This document shows, in pieces, positions 7,127-14,936 of a stretch of 39,136 bases of DNA. The first letter of the stretch is position 1, and each line of letters opens with the position of its first letter. A program made the translations under genes and the position numbers. The notes under the pieces are model-generated. The model was not told the DNA's origin and made no database searches. It worked only from the letters and a program-made list of their open reading frames with translations. Where the stretch lies: NCBI GenBank assembly GCA_000999025.1, contig LCFM01000010.1, forward strand, positions 1-39,136, read 5' to 3'. This DNA comes from Parcubacteria group bacterium GW2011_GWA2_43_13 (GTDB lineage Bacteria; Patescibacteriota; Patescibacteriia; UBA9629; GWA2-43-13).

Positions 7127-7681
7127 TTACCCCTCAAACCTCCGCACCCACTCATCAAATTTTTTCACATCATCTATGCCAAATTTTTCTCTGCCCTTGC
7201 GGACTTCTTCTATTGTCCGTTCTACCCATAGATAGTCAGGAACTTTTGTATAAAACAAATCCGCGTAACTGATAATTTCCTCTTCCACTGTTTCCGGAAC
7301 AAAGTCCTCCTCCAGCAGTGGCAACTCTTGCTTGTGTATAATCTCCTTTGTAATGCCTGTACCGGTGTGGTTCGCCGCGATACGAGCGTGCTGTGGCAAC
7401 CCCTCTGCAATCAAAATATCTCTGCCAGCAGTCATGTGCGCCAAATACGGCAACTCCCCCTCACATCCTAAATACGGATCATGGACTTTGCAAATGCCAA
7501 TATCATGTAACATGCCAGCAGATTCAATAAATTGTTGCTGATCTTTTGATAACTCGAGTCGTTGTGTAATTTTTAACGCACGAGCGGTTACCTGCACAAC
7601 ATGCGGAATATACAGCCGATACGCAAGCGTATCAGCAGGGATATATTTTTGAATGATGCTAAAATAATCAACTTTTTTCAT
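7127..7681 (-). CDS. HD-domain metal-dependent hydrolase
   Basis: The 184-residue protein shows the HD signature H...HD...D: YIPHVVQVTARAL, then SAGMLHDIGICK (HD at about 59-60), extra histidines in YLAHMTAGRDIL and AANHTGTG, and the closing aspartate in ISYADLFYTK. These residues bind one or two metals in phosphohydrolases acting on nucleotides or phosphodiesters; the overall pattern resembles the short HDIG-type proteins of archaea and bacteria. ATG 7681 is the natural start. It follows the YibE/F gene by 8 bp on the same strand and so is probably the last gene of the ZIP-YibE/F-HD operon. Confidence 0.82.
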   Translation of the reverse strand: MKKVDYFSIIQKYIPADTLAYRLYIPHVVQVTARALKITQRLELSKDQQQFIESAGMLHDIGICKVHDPYLGCEGELPYLAHMTAGRDILIAEGLPQHARIAANHTGTGITKEIIHKQELPLLEEDFVPETVEEEIISYADLFYTKVPDYLWVERTIEEVRKGREKFGIDDVKKFDEWVRRFEG

Positions 7682-7689
7682 ATTGCACT

Positions 7690-8820
7690 CTAAACATGAT
7701 GTGTCTTTTTACCAAACACAGTTGCCGCGATCAATGTTGTAATAGGCACAGCAAGCACTAATACTGTACTTCCGACTAATGTTCTGATAATTTCCTCTGC
7801 TAAAAATTCACTGTTAAATAATAGCCACACCGGCTGTTCGCTTTTATTTAAAGGAATGTATAAAAAGAGAGGAAACGATGCTCCAATATATGCCAATGCA
7901 AGCGTGTTGACAAGAGAGGTAATATGCTCGCGCCCCACAGAAAGCCCTCGCGCATAGAGTTCTGCCCGAGAAAACGAAGGATTTGCCAGATGCAATTCTC
8001 CAACCACAGCGGATTGCGCTGTTGTCACATCGTCTAACACGCCTAATGTGCCGATAATCATTGCGCCCAAAAGCAAACCACGTAAATCAAGCGACATTCC
8101 AAGTTGCGTAAGCTGGAGATAAAACGCATCCTCGTTTCCCGCCCCACTCAATCGAGTCAACCACACAAACAGCGCTCCGACTCCAACAGACAGTAAAACC
8201 GTAATAAGAGTTCCTACTACCGCAATACTTGTCCGCGTTGAAAACCCATGCGCTAAATACAGCGAAACAATAGCAATAATAAGCGCTCCGGCCAAACACC
8301 ACACAAGCGGATTACCTCCTGATAAAATTTGAGGAATCACAACAAATCCTAAAATCGCAACACTCACTGCCAACCCCACTAATGACATCACTCCACGTTT
8401 TCGCGTAAAAAAAATAACAAGGCCAATGAAGATAGCAAACGCCCACCCCATATTCGGCAACCGATACTGATCAATCACATCCCACCGTATTTCTCCTGAA
8501 TTAAGTGTTGTCTTTGCTACCACAACTACATTCCCTTGTTCAATATTCTGTTTTTTTGTGCTCGTAAATTCCGGATTTGGCGTTATATCATACTCATTCC
8601 CTTTTTCAGAGCCGCTCAAAATACGCACGCGAATTTTTTGAATTATTGAAACATGTGCGTCGTCTTTTTTTACAACATCCTCTGACGCCTGTATAACCCG
8701 CGCTCGAAAAAACTCATCTTTTACAGTATTCTGTTGCGCAAACACAACGGAAGGAATCAATGATCCTCCTATCGCAAAAATAATACCTATGCAAATATAC
8801 TGTTTTAAGCGCATATACAT
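7690..8820 (-). CDS. YibE/F family integral membrane protein
   Basis: A signal peptide or first helix (QYICIGIIFAIGGSLIPSVVFAQ) is followed by an extracytoplasmic beta-rich domain of about 90 residues and then seven or so membrane helices with the YibE/F landmarks: FFTRKRGVMSLVGLAVSV, LGMSLDLRGLLLGAMIIGTLGVLDDVTTAQ, and SVGREHITSLVNTLALAYIGASFPL. The family is widespread in Firmicutes and CPR; its transport role is unproven. Start and stop are coupled to the ZIP gene through TAATG (8822-8818). Confidence 0.88.
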   Translation of the reverse strand: MYMRLKQYICIGIIFAIGGSLIPSVVFAQQNTVKDEFFRARVIQASEDVVKKDDAHVSIIQKIRVRILSGSEKGNEYDITPNPEFTSTKKQNIEQGNVVVVAKTTLNSGEIRWDVIDQYRLPNMGWAFAIFIGLVIFFTRKRGVMSLVGLAVSVAILGFVVIPQILSGGNPLVWCLAGALIIAIVSLYLAHGFSTRTSIAVVGTLITVLLSVGVGALFVWLTRLSGAGNEDAFYLQLTQLGMSLDLRGLLLGAMIIGTLGVLDDVTTAQSAVVGELHLANPSFSRAELYARGLSVGREHITSLVNTLALAYIGASFPLFLYIPLNKSEQPVWLLFNSEFLAEEIIRTLVGSTVLVLAVPITTLIAATVFGKKTHHV

Positions 8821-9572
8821 TATTCATGCCCGGCAAAAATTCCAACCGCGTACATAATGCCAATTCCCAGCGCAATCCATATCACCTGGGTCCATATTCT
8901 GTGAGGATTTTCTTCTTGATGCAATTCAGGTATAAGATCAGACATAGCAAGATAAATAAAATTTCCCGTTGCAATGGCAAGCAGTATTGGAACAATACCT
9001 GAAACCGCATTCGCAGCAAAAACAACTACCACGCCACCCAATACACTGGTTAATCCAAACAACACATTATACAAAACGGCCTTCACGCGCGTAAGCCCGC
9101 CATACACGAGAATGGAAAAATCCGAAACCTCTTGCGGAATTTCATGCAAAGCAACAGCAATGGTAGTTGCAATTCCTAATCCAGGATTTACTAAAAATGC
9201 GCCTGCGATAATAGTTCCATCAACAAAATTATGAATGCCGTCGCCAATAAGATTAGTATACACAAGATGCGCTTTGCGCTGACTTTTTTCATGCTCATGG
9301 CAATTACAGTGGTGATAATGAATCGTTTTTTCAATAACGAAAAATACTAAAATACTAATAAAAATAATCAATGCGGCAGTATGCGAATCTTCAAACGCCT
9401 CCATGGCCTCTGGTAAAAGATCAAAAAATACAGCCCCGAGTAAAGTACCGGTTGCAAGGCCAATCAACCTGCGCGTCCATACTTTGTGCTCAAGTGTTTT
9501 TGAAAGCGCTAAAATGCCAATAAAAGAAATCATGCTGACCGCGAGCGTGGCAATAATGATAGAAAAAAGCAT
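8820..9572 (-). CDS. ZIP-family divalent metal transporter
   Basis: The product has about eight membrane helices with the two metal-site helices of ZIP proteins: HNFVDGTIIAGAF (TM4) and HEIPQEVSDFSIL (TM5), plus a histidine/cysteine-rich loop (HYHHCNCHEHEKSQ) between TM3 and TM4. It should import zinc or a related cation. ATG 9572 is preferred because further upstream codons to 9590 run into a palindromic repeat (9589-9610). No good Shine-Dalgarno supports either start. It overlaps the YibE/F start by one base, pointing to cotranslation. Confidence 0.88.
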   Translation of the reverse strand: MLFSIIIATLAVSMISFIGILALSKTLEHKVWTRRLIGLATGTLLGAVFFDLLPEAMEAFEDSHTAALIIFISILVFFVIEKTIHYHHCNCHEHEKSQRKAHLVYTNLIGDGIHNFVDGTIIAGAFLVNPGLGIATTIAVALHEIPQEVSDFSILVYGGLTRVKAVLYNVLFGLTSVLGGVVVVFAANAVSGIVPILLAIATGNFIYLAMSDLIPELHQEENPHRIWTQVIWIALGIGIMYAVGIFAGHE

Positions 9573-9588
9573 ATTACACAACAACGTC

Positions 9589-9610
9589 ATTCCGGCCTGT
9601 GAGCCGGAAT
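9589..9610. repeat. palindromic intergenic repeat
   Basis: ATTCCGGC-N6-GCCGGAAT is a perfect 8-bp-arm hairpin at the 5' end of the ZIP gene. The flanking CGTCATTCCGGC...GGAATCTAC layout resembles short repeats dispersed in bacterial intergenic DNA. Confidence 0.5.
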
Positions 9611-9690
9611 CTACGTTGACTCATAATCTATATTAAAAATCTCCATATCCATAGTAGCATACTTTTAAAAATCATCCATACCGCGAGGGT

Positions 9691-9726
9691 TTATGCTATA
9701 CTATACGCACTATATGCGTAGCATAT
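9691..9726 (+). promoter_or_regulatory. probable ldh promoter/operator
   Basis: TATACT at 9697-9702 is a good -10 but no convincing -35 is seen. It lies in an imperfect inverted repeat (TATGCTA ... TAGCATA) centred near 9710, a possible operator. Confidence 0.4.
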
Positions 9727-9786
9727 AAACTCATTCGCTCGGAAATGCTTGATTATAATCAAGCATTTCACTCACTTATTTCGTTT

Positions 9787-10707
9787 ATGAACAATAAAAT
9801 TACAATCATCGGCGCGGGAATGGTAGGAAGCACAACCGCATACAGCTTGTTAGCATCCAACAACGTTGGGGAAATAGCACTTATTGACATCAACCAAAAA
9901 CTCGCTCACGCGCAAGCCATGGATTTACAACATTCAGTCCCATTTTTAGGATACACTTCTATTCACAATGGAACGTATGCAGATATTAAAAATAGTTCTA
10001 TTGTTATCATCACCTGCGGTGCCGCTCAAAAACCAGGCGAAACACGCCTTGATTTGGTGAAAAAAAATTCAGCTATTATCAAAGACATTTTAATAAAAGT
10101 ATATCATCAAAACCCTCATGTCATTATAATTATGGTTACCAACCCGGTAGATATTCTTACCCATATCGCCTGCACACTGTATCCTAAAAATAAAAGTTGC
10201 ATTATCGGAACTGGCACCATACTTGATTCAGCCAGATTCCGATTTTTACTTGGCGAATATTTACACATCAACCCCCAAAGTGTACACGCGTATATTGTCG
10301 GTGAACACGGCGATAGCGAAGTCCCATTATGGAGTACAGCGACAGTTGGAAATACTCCAATAGAAAAAGTAAAAAAACTTTCCGCAACAGTAAAAAAAGA
10401 AATTTTTGAAAATGCAAAAAACGCCGCCTACGCGATTATCGAAGGCAAACAAGCAACCTATTACGCCATAGCCACAGGCGTTGCGATGTTAGTTGATGTC
10501 ATCACGCACGACAAAAAAACAGTGCTCCCTGTTTCCCGATACATCAATGGAGAATATGGCATACGCAATGTATGCTTAAGTATGCCGGCAGTGATTGGGA
10601 AAGAAGGCATTATATCAACCATCCCACTTACTCTCTCCTCCCAAGAAAAATCCGCTCTTAAAAAATCCGCCAAAACATTACAATCCATACTCAAAGCTAC
10701 AGATTAA
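9787..10707 (+). CDS. ldh: L-lactate dehydrogenase
   Basis: The ATG 9787 begins right at the Rossmann strand (KITIIGAGMVGSTTAYSLL), so upstream in-frame ATGs (9745) are rejected. The 306-residue protein carries AAQKPGETRLDLVKKN, with glutamine where malate dehydrogenases have arginine, then MVTNPVDI, DSARFRFLLGEYL and the catalytic histidine in VGEHGDSEVPLWS. It reduces pyruvate to L-lactate and recycles NAD+, the usual fermentative end step in CPR bacteria. It stands alone between the ZIP operon and a convergent aspartokinase gene and ends in a clear terminator. Confidence 0.93.
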   Translation: MNNKITIIGAGMVGSTTAYSLLASNNVGEIALIDINQKLAHAQAMDLQHSVPFLGYTSIHNGTYADIKNSSIVIITCGAAQKPGETRLDLVKKNSAIIKDILIKVYHQNPHVIIIMVTNPVDILTHIACTLYPKNKSCIIGTGTILDSARFRFLLGEYLHINPQSVHAYIVGEHGDSEVPLWSTATVGNTPIEKVKKLSATVKKEIFENAKNAAYAIIEGKQATYYAIATGVAMLVDVITHDKKTVLPVSRYINGEYGIRNVCLSMPAVIGKEGIISTIPLTLSSQEKSALKKSAKTLQSILKATD

Positions 10708-10712
10708 AAAAG

Positions 10713-10740
10713 CCCTGTGCGTATGCAGATTCGCACAGGG
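10713..10740. terminator. bidirectional terminator between ldh and aspartokinase
   Basis: CCCTGTGCG-N10-CGCACAGGG is a perfect 9-bp stem between convergent stops. An A run precedes it on the plus strand, giving a T run for the minus-strand transcript. Confidence 0.75.
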
Positions 10741-10768
10741 GGATGGAGAAAGACAGGATCGTCTCTTG

Positions 10769-11935
10769 TTACGACGAAAAGAAATGCGCATGCAATGCCC
10801 TTACCACGGCTTTAGAGACGTCGCTCTCCACGAGAATGGAAATAGCAATCTCCGAAGTCGTGAGCAAATGAATACGCACGCCCAACTGGGCCTCCACGAC
10901 AGTACGAACATCGGCAAGCACGCCAGAATTCTCACGCATACCCTCCCCGACGAGGGTAATTTTGGTAAACGCAAGAGGAATCGTTTGCTCGCATATCGCA
11001 GGTACCAATGACAACACGCGCTCACTGATATCCGTGCTCATCGCCGTAACACTCACGCCATCTGACATGTCAACAGAAACGCCCGCTTGATCCAAGGTTA
11101 CAAGGAGCTCTCGCGCGCCAGCCGGAGTCGAATCACGTGGAGTGATTTTTATGTATCCAGCTTGCGTGGAAATCCCTACTACTACGCGCGAAGTGCCCGA
11201 TTGAAATGAAATGAGCGTTCCCGACGCCTCAGGACTAAACGTTGAGCGGACAAGGATAGCAACATTATGCTGCCGAGCGGCATCCGCGGCTTCAAGAGCA
11301 ATCGCTTCTGTGCCGTTCCGTGCTAACTCAACCATCTCTGCATGAGAAAGGCGAGAGAGCTTAATCGCGTGAGAAACCTCACTTGGTCGCGCGGTATAGA
11401 TGCCTTCAACATCTTTAAACACAACGACCAATGGCACATCAAGCGCATACGCCATGTCAACCAACGTTGTCTCGCTCCCGCCACGCTTGAACGCGGTTAT
11501 GTCTTTGCCACATACGCCCTGAAATCCGGCAATCACCGGGACCACGTTGTCACGCCATGCTTGTTGGATAGGAGTCGGATCAATCGCTACGACAGACGAT
11601 GCTCCGTATACGCCGTCAGTAGCGATACCGGCTTGCTGGCCAGTGAATGACCGAGCATTCATGCCCATAGAACACAGCACTATCGCAAGCTTTGCCGCTG
11701 ACCGTATTTCCCCAGTTGTAATTAACTGGTCAACTTCCCGGCGCGATGCATTAGGATCCAAACGATACGCCTCTGTAAGTAATGTATCTGTTGTTATGCC
11801 TTGTGCAGAGACAACAACAAATACATCATAACCATCGCGAATGTATTCCTGAACACGAAGTGCCACTGTACGAAGACACTCATCATCAGCAACGCTCGTG
11901 CCACCGAACTTCAGGCCAATCCGCTGTCTTTTCAT
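10769..11935 (-). CDS. lysC: aspartate kinase
   Basis: The 388-residue product starts with GLKFGGTSVAD and contains the amino-acid-kinase features GITTDTLLTEAYR, DQLITTGEIRSAAKLAIVL, GFQGV, KRGGSETTLVDMAYALDV and VFKDVEGIYTARP, followed by two ACT-like regions (from about residue 260: YIKITPRDSTPAGARELLVTL ... TKITLVGEGMRENSGVLADV). It phosphorylates aspartate, the first step toward lysine, threonine and methionine or diaminopimelate. GGSETT replaces the commoner GGSDTT. ATG 11935 has AAGGGGA eight bases upstream. No other pathway gene is nearby, so its role in a reduced genome is unclear. Confidence 0.9.
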   Translation of the reverse strand: MKRQRIGLKFGGTSVADDECLRTVALRVQEYIRDGYDVFVVVSAQGITTDTLLTEAYRLDPNASRREVDQLITTGEIRSAAKLAIVLCSMGMNARSFTGQQAGIATDGVYGASSVVAIDPTPIQQAWRDNVVPVIAGFQGVCGKDITAFKRGGSETTLVDMAYALDVPLVVVFKDVEGIYTARPSEVSHAIKLSRLSHAEMVELARNGTEAIALEAADAARQHNVAILVRSTFSPEASGTLISFQSGTSRVVVGISTQAGYIKITPRDSTPAGARELLVTLDQAGVSVDMSDGVSVTAMSTDISERVLSLVPAICEQTIPLAFTKITLVGEGMRENSGVLADVRTVVEAQLGVRIHLLTTSEIAISILVESDVSKAVVRALHAHFFSS

Positions 11936-11975
11936 GACAGATCCCCTTCATAAAAGATTGATAGCCATTAAACCG

Positions 11976-12004
11976 ATTCTCGCTCACGAACTCTTTTCTG
12001 TCAA
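11976..12004 (-). promoter_or_regulatory. probable aspartokinase promoter
   Basis: On the minus strand TTGACA (12004-11999) is followed after 17 bases by GAGAAT. A near-palindrome TGTCAAATGTTGACA overlaps the -35. The -10 is only a fair match. Confidence 0.4.
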
Positions 12005-12074
12005 ATGTTGACAAGGATGCGTTGACGGTTGTGATACACCAATGTTGCACTTATTTTACTATGCCTACTCTCAA

Positions 12075-12118
12075 GGGACTGTCGCCAAATGCCATATTTG
12101 GCATTTGGCGACAGTCCC
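12075..12118. repeat. 44-bp perfect palindrome (20-bp arms, 4-bp loop)
   Basis: The arm GGGACTGTCGCCAAATGCCA is followed by a tatt loop and its exact reverse complement. There is no T run, so it is not a typical terminator. It resembles the long hairpins mobilised in trans by REP-associated Y1 transposases, but no such gene is in the window. Confidence 0.8.
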
Positions 12119-12155
12119 ATCAGCTACAAGTCAGATACAACATATAACATCTAAA

Positions 12156-12191
12156 CCAAAAACAATCCGCCAGATAGCGGATTGTTTTTGG
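12156..12191. terminator. strong terminator downstream of tRNA-Gly
   Basis: CCAAAAACAATCCGC-N6-GCGGATTGTTTTTGG is a perfect 15-bp stem with T runs in both directions. It lies 3' of the tRNA-Gly transcript. Confidence 0.75.
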
Positions 12192-12196
12192 TTGTG

Positions 12197-12271
12197 TATC
12201 TATGAAATAAGAGCGGGTAACCTGCCGATTTGGCAGGTCTCTCGTCTATCTATGCAATAAGAGCGGGTAAC
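12197..12271. repeat. direct repeat of the tRNA-Gly 3' end and flank
   Basis: TATCTATG-A/C-AATAAGAGCGGGTAAC occurs at about 12197-12221 and 12247-12271, 50 bp apart, with a single internal mismatch. The second copy is the real tRNA acceptor end. Between them is the hairpin CCTGCC-gattt-GGCAGG. It looks like a small tandem duplication of the tRNA 3' end. Confidence 0.7.
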
Positions 12272-12333
12272 GGGAATCGGACCCGTTTCTCGTCCTTGGC
12301 AAGGACGCATAATAGCCATTATACGATACCCGC
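12262..12333 (-). tRNA. tRNA-Gly (anticodon GCC)
   Basis: The acceptor GCGGGTA (12333-12327) pairs with TACCCGC (12269-12263). The anticodon stem GTCCT/AGGAC-type arm holds the TTGCCAA loop, giving GCC. The T-loop is GGTCCGATTCC. CCA is not encoded. Confidence 0.95.
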
Positions 12334-12389
12334 TCTCATTGCACTTGGGAAAACACTGCTATCGTAGCAAATCACAAAATTTTGTAAAG

Positions 12390-12614
12390 TTATTTAATGA
12401 TTTCAATAATCTTCTTACTCGACATTTCGCCTGCGGAAATGCGCACTTGGTATGGCCTCAAACTCAACTCTTCCGCTATCACTTCGCATACCTCCTTATT
12501 CGCCTTCCCTTTTTCAGGAGCCGCGTGCACCCACACCTTTGCCTCGGTATCAGATACCCACTCTATGCCCCTTTGCGTTGAACGGGTAATAACGCTCACA
12601 AAAATTTTTCTCAT
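12390..12614 (-). CDS. DUF167 / YggU family protein
   Basis: ATG 12614 lies two bases after the nfo stop and has GAGAAGGG upstream, so it is preferred over the TTG at 12620. The 74-residue protein has the family pattern IFVSVITRS...GIEWVSDTEAKVWVHAAPEKGKANKEVCEVIAEEL...PYQVRISAGEMSSKKIIEI. The GKAN/K-x-SKKI core is characteristic. The family is very widespread and structurally known, but its function is not established. It is coupled to nfo. Confidence 0.88.
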   Translation of the reverse strand: MRKIFVSVITRSTQRGIEWVSDTEAKVWVHAAPEKGKANKEVCEVIAEELSLRPYQVRISAGEMSSKKIIEIIK

Positions 12615-12616
12615 AC

Positions 12617-13459
12617 TCAAACCCTTCTCATTTTTTTAAGCAACGCAATGTCTTGTTTCATACCTTCTGGGGTCGGTGTTTCTACAATACAATCCACTTC
12701 GTGCAACTTAGGATGACGAACCAACGCCTGAAAACCCACCTTCCCAATCTCTCCCTTTCCTATATGATCATGCCTGTCTTTACGCGCTCCTAACCCCACC
12801 ATTGAATCATTGCAATGAAATACCCCTAACCGTTCCAGCCCCAATACAGTATCAATCTTTTTTACAAACACATCACTATCTTTTTTTGTGCGCATGTCAT
12901 ACCCACTTGCAAATGCGTGAGCAGTATCAATGCACACTCCGATCTTTTTATTACGCGCAAGTCCGGCTTCGCGTATCAGCCAATCTAACTCCTCTAATGT
13001 ATTTCCGACAACATTTCCTGCTCCAGCAGAAATTTCTAATAAAAATTTCGTGTCGCCCTTATATCCGTCCATGATTTTTGAAATACCGTCTGAAACCAAC
13101 TCCAGCGCTTCGCTCCTCTCCATATCTTTAGAACTTCCAAGATGAGTCATAATCGCTGTGGCGCTGATTGCATGACCGCGATCAAGTTCTTCTCGAATCA
13201 CTCGGATGGAATCATTCCGAATATGGGATTTTGATGATGCCAAATTCAAGTAATACGGTGTATGGATATACCACGCATGCTGGTTATACTCTTTACATTG
13301 TGCTAAAAAATTTTTAACAATCTCATCTGTGAGCGCTGGCGCCGCGCCTCCACGCGGAGAGCGAGAAAATATCTGAAACACTTCGCATCCAAAATCAGCC
13401 GCGCGTTGAGGTGCGTTCCCTAATCCCCCTGCAATGGAAACATGAGCGCCAAAATACAT
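12617..13459 (-). CDS. nfo: deoxyribonuclease IV (AP endonuclease)
   Basis: The 280-residue TIM-barrel protein has the metal ligands and motifs of endonuclease IV: GAHVSIAGGL, FQIFSRSPRG, HTPYYLNLAS, THLGSS, LLEISAGAGNVVG, GVCIDTAHAFASGYD, FHCNDS, RHDHIGKGEIG and VETPTPEG. It cuts the phosphodiester bond 5' to abasic sites in base-excision repair, using three zinc ions. The ATG 13459 directly precedes the conserved MYFGAHVS start. It is followed in an operon by DUF167. Confidence 0.95.
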   Translation of the reverse strand: MYFGAHVSIAGGLGNAPQRAADFGCEVFQIFSRSPRGGAAPALTDEIVKNFLAQCKEYNQHAWYIHTPYYLNLASSKSHIRNDSIRVIREELDRGHAISATAIMTHLGSSKDMERSEALELVSDGISKIMDGYKGDTKFLLEISAGAGNVVGNTLEELDWLIREAGLARNKKIGVCIDTAHAFASGYDMRTKKDSDVFVKKIDTVLGLERLGVFHCNDSMVGLGARKDRHDHIGKGEIGKVGFQALVRHPKLHEVDCIVETPTPEGMKQDIALLKKMRRV

Positions 13460-13460
13460 A

Positions 13461-13569
13461 AAGCAATACCAATCTACGAATGTTATCCGAATCTACTAAT
13501 CCACGAATACGACGGCAGTATTTGTAGCATTCGTAGATTCGGATGCAATTAGTAGATTAGGATTGCTTA
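13461..13569. repeat. long imperfect inverted repeat between nfo and tig (MITE-like)
   Basis: The outer ends AAGCAAT and ATTGCTT pair, and several inner blocks pair in order (AATCTAC with GTAGATT, ATCCGAATCTAC with GTAGATTCGGAT, CGAATG with CATTCG). The whole element of about 109 bp could fold into one hairpin and reaches into the last codon of the trigger factor gene. Confidence 0.65.
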
Positions 13570-14862
13570 CGTAATAATCTTATCTTTCAAAAACTCAATT
13601 GCTTTACGATTGCGTAAAATCATTTTTACATGCTCGCGATGCGCTTTTGAATTAATTTTCTGTTTTGCCTCTTCACCTAAAGATCCATACTGTTCCATCA
13701 TGCGAGAAATTTCCTGCTCAATTTCAGCATCATCCGCAACAATCTCTTCTTTCAACGCAACCGCGCGGATTAGAAGCCCTGCCTTAAACCGCTGTTCTGC
13801 TTGGGGATCTGCATCTTTGATCATTTCATCTTCTGTTTTTTTGATATGAGCCAAATAGTCCTCCCACTTCAGCCCGCGCGATTGAATGGAATCCTGCATC
13901 TCATGCACCATGCGATGCGCTTCCGCCTCAATAAGCGATGGTGATATTGGCGAGTATTCAGATTTTTTTACCAACGCAGAAAGCAATTGCTCTTCGCATC
14001 GCTGATCTTCGTCATGCTGTTTTTCCGATTCAAGATTTTTGGAAATCATAAAGCGAAACTCACTCACTGTTTTCACATCCCTGCTTATGCGAGAAACAAA
14101 CTCATCAGTCACTTCAGGCGCAACCAACTCATACACTGACTGCAAAATCAAACGCGCGCGCGCCTGTTTCCCTTGCAATTCTTTCTTAAAATAATCAGCA
14201 GGGAATCTCACATCAAACGACTTCTCTTCACCAGCGATCATACCGATAACCTGCTCATCGAATTCCGGCACTACCTGTTTTTTTCCGATCACAAAAGGAT
14301 GTTTTTTTCCTTGCCCATCCTCAATAGGAACCCCTCCGATCTCAAGAAAAAAATCAACTTCAACTTTATCACCAACCCTTGCTTCGCGTAACACAAGCGC
14401 TTCTTGCGTCCGTGATTCTCGAATATGCTGTATCACTGCATCAATTTCTTGATCCTCTACCTTGATATCCTTTTTTTTGACTGACACCTTGTCATACGCC
14501 ACAGGCGTTACTGTTGGCACCAGCGCAACACTCGCGGAATAAACGAGTGGCTTATCAGCGTCTCCTGCTTGCTTAATATCTATCCGAGGAGGGCCCATGG
14601 TTTCTATCCCCTCTTTTTTTATTGCGTCAAAAACGGTTTTTGAAACGATTGACTCAAGCGCATGCTCAACAATCACACTATCACCAAACCGCTTGCGCAT
14701 AATATCAAAACTTACCAAGCCGGGACGAAATCCCTTGACCGGACTTTTTTCTGAAAGATGACGAGCCGCCTCTTCTAAATACGGACGCACCTCTTGAGGC
14801 GAAAGCTCAATGCTTAATTCAACCTCATGACTTTTTTCAAGATTTTTTCGTTCAATCTGCAT
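13567..14862 (-). CDS. tig: trigger factor (ribosome-associated chaperone/PPIase)
   Basis: The 431-residue protein has the three trigger-factor domains: an N-terminal ribosome-binding domain with VKGFRPG (about 42-48, the GFRxGK signature, with the K replaced by L here), a PPIase-like domain (about 155-240, VGDKVEVDFFLEIGG ... FVIGKKQVVPEFDEQVIGM) and a long helical C-terminal chaperone domain (SEFRFMISKNLESEKQHDE ... ). It binds nascent chains at the ribosome exit. ATG 14862 is homologous; no Shine-Dalgarno is seen, and a GTAGAGACGC hairpin repeat begins 6 bases upstream, so the leader consists largely of repeat. Confidence 0.93.
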   Translation of the reverse strand: MQIERKNLEKSHEVELSIELSPQEVRPYLEEAARHLSEKSPVKGFRPGLVSFDIMRKRFGDSVIVEHALESIVSKTVFDAIKKEGIETMGPPRIDIKQAGDADKPLVYSASVALVPTVTPVAYDKVSVKKKDIKVEDQEIDAVIQHIRESRTQEALVLREARVGDKVEVDFFLEIGGVPIEDGQGKKHPFVIGKKQVVPEFDEQVIGMIAGEEKSFDVRFPADYFKKELQGKQARARLILQSVYELVAPEVTDEFVSRISRDVKTVSEFRFMISKNLESEKQHDEDQRCEEQLLSALVKKSEYSPISPSLIEAEAHRMVHEMQDSIQSRGLKWEDYLAHIKKTEDEMIKDADPQAEQRFKAGLLIRAVALKEEIVADDAEIEQEISRMMEQYGSLGEEAKQKINSKAHREHVKMILRNRKAIEFLKDKIIT

Positions 14863-14868
14863 ATAGGT

Positions 14869-14926
14869 GTAGAGACGCCCCCTTGGGGCGTCTCCTCTAT
14901 GAGATGCGGCAACGCCGCGTCTCTAC
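14869..14926. repeat. GTAGAGACGC hairpin repeat, double copy
   Basis: GTAGAGACGCCCC/GGGGCGTCTC is followed by GAGATGCGGC/GCCGCGTCTCTAC. Related copies lie at 21934-21965, 27069-27095 and 29777-29802: conserved GTAGAGACG ends with variable, self-complementary centres. Confidence 0.75.
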
Positions 14927-14936
14927 AAAAAAATCT

